From: an uncultured Ruminococcus sp.
Lineage (GTDB): Bacteria; Bacillota; Clostridia; Oscillospirales; Acutalibacteraceae
NCBI GenBank assembly: GCA_902783065.1
Contig: CACZPV010000194.1
Span: 1 to 5,193 of the forward strand
Length of the DNA stretch: 5,193 nucleotides
Direction: 5' to 3'
Below, piece by piece: positions 1-5,193 of this stretch; positions within the stretch are counted from its first letter, which is position 1, and each line of letters starts with the position of its first letter. Under the pieces are notes generated by a model that saw only the letters and a program-made list of their open reading frames with translations, did not search any database and was not told the origin of the DNA. The position numbers were made by a program, and so were the translations under genes.

Positions 1-528
1 GGCAGAATGTTTTCAGGAGAATCAATGTTCCAGAACCGATATACTGCTCAGGGCGGAAATGGAATGATTGCGTTTGCATCAAGCTTTCCCGGTTCGATCC
101 GTGCATTCAACATTTCACCGGGTCAGGAGATGATTGTTCAGAAATCAGGTTTTCTTGCTTCTGAAGCATCCGTAGAACTCTCTATTCATTTCCAGAAAAA
201 ACTCGGCGCCGGATTTTTCGGTGGTGAAGGCTTTATAATGCAGCGTCTTTCCGGTAATGGTGTGGCTTTTGTGGAAATTGACGGATATGCTGTAGAATAT
301 GACCTTGGTCCCGGAGAGCAGATGGTAATTGACACAGGTTATCTTGCTGCTATGACTGGTACATGCTCTATGGATATTCAGACTGTACCCGGCATAAAGA
401 ATGCAATTTTCGGCGGAGAGGGATTGTTCAATACAATTGTAACAGGTCCCGGTAAAATTATTCTTCAGTCCATGCCGATCAATAATGTTGCCATGGCAAT
501 TACTCCTTATATTCCGAGAAGCAACTAA
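1..528 (+). CDS. AIM24-family protein (TIGR00266-like), 5'-truncated by window edge
   Basis: The reading frame is open from base 1, so the gene starts upstream; 175 codons are visible. Family members are usually about 220-260 residues, so roughly 50-80 N-terminal residues are probably missing. The visible part carries three related Gly-rich segments: FSGESMFQNRYTAQGG near the left edge, FFGGEGFIMQRLSGNG in the middle and IFGGEGLFNTIVTGPG near the end. This is the internal pseudo-repeat typical of the all-beta AIM24 fold. The stretch KNAIFGGEGLF followed by TGPGK and LQSMP matches the usual C-terminal end of the family. There is no signal peptide or membrane segment in the visible part. The biochemical function of bacterial AIM24 proteins is not established; the name comes from a yeast mitochondrial protein, and no catalytic residues are evident here. 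The gene ends in TAA and is followed by a strong terminator. Family assignment is confident; function is unknown. Confidence 0.9.
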   Translation, partial: GRMFSGESMFQNRYTAQGGNGMIAFASSFPGSIRAFNISPGQEMIVQKSGFLASEASVELSIHFQKKLGAGFFGGEGFIMQRLSGNGVAFVEIDGYAVEYDLGPGEQMVIDTGYLAAMTGTCSMDIQTVPGIKNAIFGGEGLFNTIVTGPGKIILQSMPINNVAMAITPYIPRSN

Positions 529-609
529 ATGATTCTCAGAGATTCATTAAGTTTTTCTGAATATATCTATGAAAAATACAGCGAGCTTTTTTGTTTGCTG
601 CGTATAAAG

Positions 610-647
610 AAAGAGGTCAGTGAGTTTAACGATTCACTGACCTTTTT
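610..647 (+). terminator. Intrinsic terminator of the AIM24-family gene, probably bidirectional
   Basis: A perfect 10-bp inverted repeat, AGGTCAGTGA (614-623) with TCACTGACCT (634-643), is followed directly by T643-T647. The stem can extend outward by A-U pairs and a G-U pair, and inward by wobble pairs, leaving a small loop. It lies about 80 bp after the AIM24 stop. On the minus strand the same stem is followed by CTTTCTTTATA, so it could also stop transcripts arriving from the convergent Big_2 gene, with a less uniform U-tract. Confidence 0.9.
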
Positions 648-665
648 CATTTATATATACAGGGA

Positions 666-698
666 CGGCTGCGGGTGTGTACAGCACGCCCGCAGCCG
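666..698 (+). repeat. GC-rich 14-bp hairpin between convergent genes
   Basis: CGGCTGCGGGTGTG (666-679) pairs with CACGCCCGCAGCCG (685-698) around the 5-nt loop TACAG. As plus-strand RNA this is a 14-bp stem with one U-G pair (T676 with G688). As minus-strand RNA that position becomes an A-C mismatch. Neither side has an adjacent T-run, so it is not a textbook rho-independent terminator, although its place 37 bp beyond the Big_2 stop would suit one. It is much more GC-rich than its surroundings. It could be a terminator stem, an mRNA 3'-end stabiliser, or a copy of a dispersed palindromic repeat. Confidence 0.75.
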
Positions 699-734
699 GG
701 ATAAGGTGACAATAGTTGAACATGCAGATACAAA

Positions 735-2420
735 TTATGAATAGCTGTCAAAGCCGATATCTTTCATATGCATACCGTATTTGGAATACAATAATTTATC
801 AAAAGCATTCATAGCTTTTACTAACTGATCAGATGCACGCTGAGGTGCTTCTTTCCATTTTGCGGCATCATTTGACAACCCTTCTGTTTCATAACGAGAG
901 AACTTCACTGTTGAATTTTTTGTAAAAGTCTTTGCATTGATCGCAGAAGAAGTCATAACGATTGTACCTTCCTTCTGACCTTCCTGCGCAAAGATCCAGC
1001 CGAAATTAGTTTTGAACTGAGGTGTTTTATTAAAGTCAAGTTCAAATGATGTCATATAGATACTCTTATCTTTTTTCGGCATACTGGAATACATCATCTG
1101 TACAGTATTGGTATCCTTCATATATTTGATGGATATAACCTCTCCCACATCCACATTTTCGGGAAGTTCAAACAAAACACCAGGAGAGCTGCCTGCCTTG
1201 AGATTTGAATAAGAAACAGATGTATTTCCTGATGTATCTTTCTCATCATACTTTGTCTGCATCTTGTCTGTCAGTTTTACAAAACCTGTCACCTTCTGTA
1301 CTACTACAGTACAAACAGCAGTTTTACCATTATTGGATTTTGCGGTGATCTTTGCGGTGCCGGCACTTTTAGCAGTAATCTTTCCACCGCTCACAGAAGC
1401 CACCCTGGCGTCAGAAGTTGACCACGTTACAGTCTTGTTCAATGCATTATAAGGACTGATAACCGCTTTCAAAGCTGCGGTCTGTCCCTCATGAAGTGTA
1501 ATATTATTCTTATCCAATGTAAGTTTTGTAACAGGAATATCCGTTACAACAACCTTACAGCTCGATTCTTTGCCGTTATATGTACGTACCGTAACATATG
1601 CGGTACCCGCCTTGACTGCTTTAAAGGAGCCTGTCCAGTCAGTTTTCGTCATCTTGACTATACTGCTGTTGCTGGTACGATATGTACGCTTGGATGCTGC
1701 TGTACCGTTTGGAACAGTAGAGCTTAATGTATATGTCTGACCCAATTTAAGAATCAGCAAACCCTTACTGATTTTGACGCTTGAAGGTGCTTTTTTTACA
1801 GTTATCTTACATGATGCTTCCTTTCCGTTATACAGCTTAACCGTAACCCATGCCGTTCCGGGCTTTACTGCCTTAAAACTTCCTGTCCAGTTAGTTTTTG
1901 TCATTTTAATAATACTGCTGTTGCTTGTACGGAATGTTCTGACTGCGGCTGCGGAACCGTTGGGAACCGAAGCACTAAGGGTATATGTTTCCCCCACACC
2001 CAAAGAAAGCGTAGTTTTGGAAATTGATACCTTATTCGGTGTATTATTTACCGTAACAGTACATTTTGCAGTTTTTCCGTTAGAAGTTTTAGCAGTTACC
2101 GTTGCCGTACCCGTTCCGACTGCCTTGATTTTTCCACCGGAAACTGTAACAACCTTTTTATTTGTTGTGCTCCAGCTTACAGTTTTATTACCCGCATTTG
2201 AAGGGGAGATCGTTGCTTTCAGTGTATAAGATTCGCCCTTGCCAAGTGACATTGATGTTTTATCAAGCTTGATTCCGGTCACTGTTGCCGCAGCATTAAC
2301 AGTAACAGAGATATCTCCCGTCTGAGGCATCACAGTTACTGCCGCACCGCCGACAATCACAGTCGCAAGTGACAGTGCCGCCGCCCTACGCAAAAGCGAA
2401 ATCATGTTTAATTTATTCAT
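735..2420 (-). CDS. Secreted protein with four Big_2 (Ig-like) domains and a unique C-terminal domain
   Basis: This is a 561-residue protein. Residues 1-44 look like a Sec signal peptide: K3 and R11-R12, a hydrophobic Ala/Leu/Val stretch at about 13-31, and a likely AxA-type cut near VNA-A (42-45). Four Big_2-type Ig-like domains follow at about 47-124, 129-208, 214-292 and 297-374, each with the Gly-Thr-Ala motif before the penultimate strand and an NGK-x3-C end. Residues 375-561 form a domain I do not recognise, without cysteine, rich in beta-type sequence and ending in a likely helix (about 514-545). There is no C-terminal LPXTG motif, membrane anchor, dockerin or choline-binding repeat, so it is probably released or held non-covalently at the surface. 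Big_2 domains generally act as spacers or adhesive modules in surface proteins; the specific role here is unknown. The start is supported by AGGAGG (2429-2434) placed 8 nt before ATG. It has its own consensus promoter. Confidence 0.92.
   Translation of the reverse strand: MNKLNMISLLRRAAALSLATVIVGGAAVTVMPQTGDISVTVNAAATVTGIKLDKTSMSLGKGESYTLKATISPSNAGNKTVSWSTTNKKVVTVSGGKIKAVGTGTATVTAKTSNGKTAKCTVTVNNTPNKVSISKTTLSLGVGETYTLSASVPNGSAAAVRTFRTSNSSIIKMTKTNWTGSFKAVKPGTAWVTVKLYNGKEASCKITVKKAPSSVKISKGLLILKLGQTYTLSSTVPNGTAASKRTYRTSNSSIVKMTKTDWTGSFKAVKAGTAYVTVRTYNGKESSCKVVVTDIPVTKLTLDKNNITLHEGQTAALKAVISPYNALNKTVTWSTSDARVASVSGGKITAKSAGTAKITAKSNNGKTAVCTVVVQKVTGFVKLTDKMQTKYDEKDTSGNTSVSYSNLKAGSSPGVLFELPENVDVGEVISIKYMKDTNTVQMMYSSMPKKDKSIYMTSFELDFNKTPQFKTNFGWIFAQEGQKEGTIVMTSSAINAKTFTKNSTVKFSRYETEGLSNDAAKWKEAPQRASDQLVKAMNAFDKLLYSKYGMHMKDIGFDSYS
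1299..2282 (-). repeat. Four tandem Big_2 repeat units in an A-B-B-A order
   Basis: Units lie at 2049-2282, 1797-2036, 1545-1781 and 1299-1532 (first to fourth in the protein). The two outer units share LDK, ISP-x-NA-x-NKTV-x-WST and VSGGKI, the classic Big_2 pattern. The two inner units share VPNG, RTSNSSI, KMTKT and WTGSFKAVK, and are about two-thirds identical to each other by eye, with clear similarity also at the DNA level. This suggests that the inner pair arose by a more recent internal duplication. Each unit has exactly one cysteine, at the same place near its end (C120, C204, C288, C370). Confidence 0.85.
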
Positions 2421-2455
2421 TCCACATTCCTCCTGTGTAAAATTTTTATAGATTT

Positions 2456-2484
2456 ATTATAAACTTTTATCATTACTTTGTCAA
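2456..2484 (-). promoter_or_regulatory. Consensus sigma-A/sigma-70 type promoter of the Big_2 gene
   Basis: Reading the minus strand, TTGACA (2479-2484) is followed by a 17-bp spacer (2462-2478) and TATAAT (2456-2461). Both hexamers match the consensus exactly and the spacing is optimal. The predicted transcription start is near 2449, leaving a leader of about 29 nt that contains AGGAGG and the ATG at 2418-2420. It lies in the 119-bp gap after the zinc-ribbon gene, so the Big_2 gene can be transcribed on its own. An inverted repeat TTTATA-N7-TATAAA (2445-2463) overlaps the -10 box and could be an operator, although AT-richness makes this weak evidence. Confidence 0.88.
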
Positions 2485-2539
2485 TCAAATCCCCAGAATA
2501 ATAAAAAGAACAACAACTCATACTGCCAGATGGTTTTTC

Positions 2540-3838
2540 TTATTTCTTTTTAAAATTCTTTACTACCCAGTCGTAATCGGAAAGATTGTATTCCGACTTA
2601 CAGAACGGACAATGTTTTTCTCTTGCTGCATCAAAGCTTGAACCACAATTTTTACATTGAATTTTATGAATCGAGAAGCCATAATCATTCTCTGCATGAA
2701 TACTCTTGCATATAAGAAGATTGAATACATCTGTTTTTTTTGAAATACGGTGTCCTTTGCAGTTGAAAGTATACATAGTAACATCTATGTCCACATATGC
2801 ATAATCATTTTCTATATATTGATTCTTTGCACTTATAAATCCGAAATAAGTCATATCAATGATATCCTTACATTTATTTTCGGTGGGTTCGCCGCAATAA
2901 ACAGCGCAGTTATCATAATTGTCACTATACACCATCATTCTGATAAGGTATATCAATTTACCTATAAAGTGGTCAAGTGTAAAATTCTTTTCAAAGCTTC
3001 TCATAAAATGCGGAAGCTTTCGCCTTGTTCTGATCAGGCGAAACATACCCGGAAGGTAAAAAATCGTATACAGCAAAACATACAGTATATTACATATTAT
3101 TTTAAGAACAGGTCCAGAAACAGCTCCTACCGCCGCACCACCTAAAATCATTGCTCCTTGTATTATTTTCCCTGTCATATCATCGGACGTAAATGCCGAT
3201 TTTAAAGTATCAAAGCTAAACATTCCAGAAATCCACATTATCATAAAAACTACCAGTATTCCCAAAAGTGAAAACGGAAGAACAGTTGAATTAATTTCCT
3301 CTTTTGTCCTGCGGTCATAATAGTTGGTAATTTTCGGAAACAGATCATTCATCAAAAATCTTGTCTTACAGTAAGGACATCCGGAAAGCAGCTGTTTTAC
3401 AGTACTTACTGCACCACAGTTAGGACAACAGTGAGATTCATTATTGTTTTTATTCTGGTCGATCAGCCATATAACATTAGCGTACATTGTTTTCAGAAGC
3501 TTTTCTCTTTTTTTTACTTTTCCGCCGACAGAATATTCTGTTTTGCCTTCCGCAATATAAAACGGCATTCTTGTAATATACCGTGTATCCTTATCCAGTT
3601 TGACCGCACTGCCTTTAATAACAGAATCAGTATTGTAATCATAACTGATATCTGCATTTTTTTCGTTCAGTCTTTTGCTTTGCAGCGATGCTGTATATTT
3701 CAGATCAGTCGATGCAAGCTCCGGATATTCTCCTTTTCTTATATCAGAGGAATTCAATTCTTCGACAAACTTTTTCAGAATCTCTCTCGATTCCTTGTTA
3801 TAATCCTTTTCTTGATTGGTAATTTGATTATCAGACAT
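2540..3838 (-). CDS. Membrane protein with two zinc ribbons, possible Tim44-like C-terminal region
   Basis: This is a 432-residue protein of unknown function. It starts with a charged, soluble N-terminal region (1-135). The first four-cysteine zinc ribbon is C138-x2-C141-x12-C154-x2-C157. Hydrophobic segments follow at about 186-207 and 225-264; the latter is Gly/Ala-rich at first and could be one or two spans. A soluble region covers 275-390, and a second zinc ribbon lies at C395-x2-C398-x11-C410-x2-C413, near the C-terminus. Basic residues flank both ends of the membrane region (DRR at 175-177; RLIRTRRK at 267-274), which by the positive-inside rule places both soluble parts in the cytoplasm. 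The 280-390 region, with an FxxDHF-type start and alternating strands, reminds me of Tim44-like domains found with zinc ribbons in Firmicutes, but this is a tentative resemblance. There is no signal peptide. The start is supported by AAAAGGAG (3846-3853), 7 nt before ATG. It lies 107 bp after the peptidase gene and may share its transcript. Confidence 0.88.
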   Translation of the reverse strand: MSDNQITNQEKDYNKESREILKKFVEELNSSDIRKGEYPELASTDLKYTASLQSKRLNEKNADISYDYNTDSVIKGSAVKLDKDTRYITRMPFYIAEGKTEYSVGGKVKKREKLLKTMYANVIWLIDQNKNNNESHCCPNCGAVSTVKQLLSGCPYCKTRFLMNDLFPKITNYYDRRTKEEINSTVLPFSLLGILVVFMIMWISGMFSFDTLKSAFTSDDMTGKIIQGAMILGGAAVGAVSGPVLKIICNILYVLLYTIFYLPGMFRLIRTRRKLPHFMRSFEKNFTLDHFIGKLIYLIRMMVYSDNYDNCAVYCGEPTENKCKDIIDMTYFGFISAKNQYIENDYAYVDIDVTMYTFNCKGHRISKKTDVFNLLICKSIHAENDYGFSIHKIQCKNCGSSFDAAREKHCPFCKSEYNLSDYDWVVKNFKKK

Positions 3839-3945
3839 TTTTATGCTCCTTTTATATTAAAGATTCCCCAAATAAATCACGTTTAAGTTTTAGCTGCTAA
3901 CTCATACAAATTGCTGTCCTTTTCACAATATTGTTGAGACCGTGT

Positions 3946-5019
3946 TCAGCCGATTATCGTCAATTCCTTTGGAAGTGTGCAAAGATTGATATAACCATCG
4001 GCAGTCACAACAACGGTATCTTCAATTCTGACACCAAATTCCCCCGGAAGATAAATACCTGGCTCAACTGTGATAACCATTCCGCTCTGAAGAATCGTTT
4101 CATTCCCCGTAGATATAGTCGGAAGCTCATGAATATCCAGACCCACTCCATGACCGGTCGAATGACCGAAACATCCTTCAAAACCTGCGTGATAAATATA
4201 TTCTCTTGCTGTCTTATCAACATCGCCGGCTGTCACACCGCTTCTGACGGCATTCAAGCCAAGCTGCTGAGCTTCATAAACCACCTGATAAACCCTTTTC
4301 TGCTTTTCAGTGATTTCTCCGAACGCATAGGTTCTTGTCATATCACTGTGATAGCCATGATACAATGCTCCTATATCAAATGTAATCAGATCGCCTTTTT
4401 TTACCTTATTTTCGCCGGGAACACCATGCGGCATAGAGGTTTTGGCACCGGCAATAGTAATCAGGTCAAAAGATATATCTTCTGCCCCATGTTTTCTGAT
4501 TTTGTACTCAAGTTCCAGTGCGATATCTTTTTCTGTCACACCTTCCTTTACAAGAGGCAGCGTTTCAGTAAGGGCACATTCTGTGATTCTTTGAGCTTTC
4601 ATGATTTTTTCCACTTCATCAGTCGTTTTGACAATCCTCAGCTTACCGATTGCTTCGTCAAGTTTCGTGTTTTTTATTACAGAAGCCGGTGCGAGCATGG
4701 GTTCAATTCTTTCCGCTTCATTAATTGTAAATCCAGAGCCTTCAAGGGCAATTTTTTTCAGTTCATGCTTTCTGACAAGTTCGTTCAGTGATTCTGAAAG
4801 CCTTTTAAACGCTACAACCTCAGCTCCAATGACATCATTCTCCGCAGCTTCCGCATAGCGGAAATCTGCCAGCAGATATGCATGTTCCTTCGTCACAAGA
4901 AGATACCCCGCATCAGAGGCAAAACCTGTAAAATAGTGCCTGTTGGCTTCAGATACGATTAATGCTGCGTCTGCGTCTTCCGGCAGCATTGATGCAAGCA
5001 GTTCCAAAGATGTATTCAT
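3946..5019 (-). CDS. M24-family Xaa-Pro type aminopeptidase
   Basis: This 357-residue cytoplasmic metallopeptidase is full length for the short bacterial Xaa-Pro peptidase type (about 350-360 residues). Such enzymes remove N-terminal residues next to proline, or cleave Xaa-Pro dipeptides, with a two-metal centre. Residues about 5-125 form the creatinase-like N-terminal domain and about 134-340 the pita-bread catalytic domain. All five expected metal ligands are visible: D215 in FDIGA, D226 in HSDMTR, H290 in GHSTGHGVG, E319 in VEPGIY and E333 in RIED. The catalytic-site histidines H198 (MPHG) and H297 (IHE) are also present, so it should be active. I cannot tell aminopeptidase P from prolidase by sequence alone, so no symbol is given. 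The start is chosen for AAAGGA (5029-5034), 9 nt before ATG. It lies 122 bp downstream of rpsU in the same direction. The elongation factor P gene that often follows this peptidase in Firmicutes is absent here. Confidence 0.95.
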   Translation of the reverse strand: MNTSLELLASMLPEDADAALIVSEANRHYFTGFASDAGYLLVTKEHAYLLADFRYAEAAENDVIGAEVVAFKRLSESLNELVRKHELKKIALEGSGFTINEAERIEPMLAPASVIKNTKLDEAIGKLRIVKTTDEVEKIMKAQRITECALTETLPLVKEGVTEKDIALELEYKIRKHGAEDISFDLITIAGAKTSMPHGVPGENKVKKGDLITFDIGALYHGYHSDMTRTYAFGEITEKQKRVYQVVYEAQQLGLNAVRSGVTAGDVDKTAREYIYHAGFEGCFGHSTGHGVGLDIHELPTISTGNETILQSGMVITVEPGIYLPGEFGVRIEDTVVVTADGYINLCTLPKELTIIG

Positions 5020-5059
5020 TCTTTTATTTCCTTTCTATATTTTACGTAAAACGTATTGC

Positions 5060-5080
5060 AAAAAGAGGACACTTCTCTTT
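5060..5080 (-). terminator. Weak terminator-like hairpin after rpsU
   Basis: On the minus strand, AAAGAG (5075-5080) pairs with CTCTTT (5062-5067) around the 7-nt loop AAGTGTC, and the T-run extends through 5060. The stem is only 6 bp (7 with a G-U pair) and AU-rich, so it may terminate poorly and allow some readthrough from rpsU into the peptidase gene. Confidence 0.4.
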
Positions 5081-5141
5081 CAGCCGCCGGATCCGACGTC
5101 CTTAAGAGAAATATCCTCCCTTATAATGTACACAATATTAA

Positions 5142-5193
5142 TTATTTGTACTTACGCTTACGAGCAGCTTCGGACTTCTTCTTTCTTTTTACA
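5142..5193 (-). CDS. rpsU: 30S ribosomal protein bS21, C-terminal end only
   Basis: Only the last 16 codons and the TAA stop (5142-5144) are inside the window; the rest lies beyond the right edge. The visible residues are VKRKKKSEAARKRKYK, which is the characteristic lysine/arginine-rich tail of bS21, including the KSEAARKRK signature. bS21 is a small-subunit protein near the anti-Shine-Dalgarno region of 16S rRNA, involved in translation initiation. The fragment is short, but the motif is highly distinctive and the tail form is the one common in clostridia. The peptidase gene follows in the same direction after 122 bp. Confidence 0.9.
   Translation of the reverse strand, partial: VKRKKKSEAARKRKYK

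Noticed and set aside
7..27. Start of the AIM24 gene at base 7, or at base 25 after an AGGAG-like sequence
   Set aside because: The frame is open to base 1, and the family has a further N-terminal part before this point, so these are internal methionines and the AGGAG match is likely chance.
529..744. 71-codon open frame starting directly after the AIM24 stop
   Set aside because: It runs through both the intrinsic terminator and the GC-rich hairpin, has no ribosome binding site of its own and low-complexity content, and it overlaps the convergent gene's end.
1264..2229. Plus-strand open frames antisense to the Big_2 repeats
   Set aside because: They are Val/Leu-rich mirror frames of the Thr/Lys/Ala-rich Ig-like repeats, repeated in step with the repeats, and have no supporting start signals.
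2316..2330. MPQTG in the Big_2 protein as a sortase (LPXTG-like) motif
   Set aside because: It lies at residues 31-35, at the end of the signal peptide's hydrophobic part, not near the C-terminus before a membrane segment and basic tail.
2376..2396. Twin-arginine (Tat) signal from RR at residues 11-12 of the Big_2 protein
   Set aside because: The flanking residues (LLRRAAAL) do not match the S/T-R-R-x-F-L-K pattern; an ordinary Sec signal is the better reading.
2563..3886. Other open frames within the zinc-ribbon gene on either strand
   Set aside because: They are shadows of the 432-residue frame, which has a good ribosome binding site and two intact zinc ribbons.
3889..3905. Inverted repeat AGTTTTAGC/GCTAACT as a terminator between the peptidase and zinc-ribbon genes
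   Set aside because: The arms need a two-base bulge and leave almost no loop, and no T-run follows on the minus strand.
3931..4791. 286-codon plus-strand open frame
   Set aside because: It lies antisense to the M24 peptidase, whose catalytic residues are all intact. The translated product is Cys/Phe/His-rich and has no recognisable domain.
5033..5060. Promoter TTGCAA-16 bp-TATAGA before the peptidase gene
   Set aside because: The start point would fall after the ribosome binding site AAAGGA, giving an almost leaderless mRNA, so it is unlikely to be the working promoter.

Overview
The window is AT-rich and looks like a chromosomal segment from a Gram-positive clostridial bacterium, most likely near Ruminococcus/Oscillospiraceae. 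This placement is inferred from four things: a clostridial-type S21 C-terminus, tandem group 2 bacterial Ig-like (Big_2) domains on a secreted protein, strong AGGAGG-type ribosome binding sites, and the general codon and promoter style. No mobile element, CRISPR array, tRNA or rRNA was seen.

Layout: at the left edge (1-528, + strand) is the 3' part of an AIM24-family gene, ending at a strong intrinsic terminator (610-647). A convergent intergenic region of about 200 bp also holds a GC-rich hairpin (666-698). Everything to the right is on the minus strand. Read in the direction of transcription, the order is: the last codons of rpsU (ribosomal protein bS21, 5142-5193), a weak terminator-like hairpin (5060-5080), an M24-family Xaa-Pro type metallopeptidase (3946-5019), a membrane protein with two zinc ribbons (2540-3838), and a secreted four-Big_2-domain protein with an unrecognised C-terminal domain (735-2420).

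The peptidase and the zinc-ribbon protein are 107 bp apart with no clear terminator or consensus promoter between them, so they may be co-transcribed. The Big_2 gene has its own consensus promoter (TTGACA, 17 bp, TATAAT) and is probably an independent, well-expressed unit. No shared pathway links the genes: rpsU and the peptidase are housekeeping, and the other products are of unknown or structural function.

No clearly new multi-gene system is evident. The most worthwhile unknowns are the C-terminal domain of the Big_2 protein, the ribbon-membrane-ribbon protein, and the unexplained GC-rich hairpin between the convergent genes.
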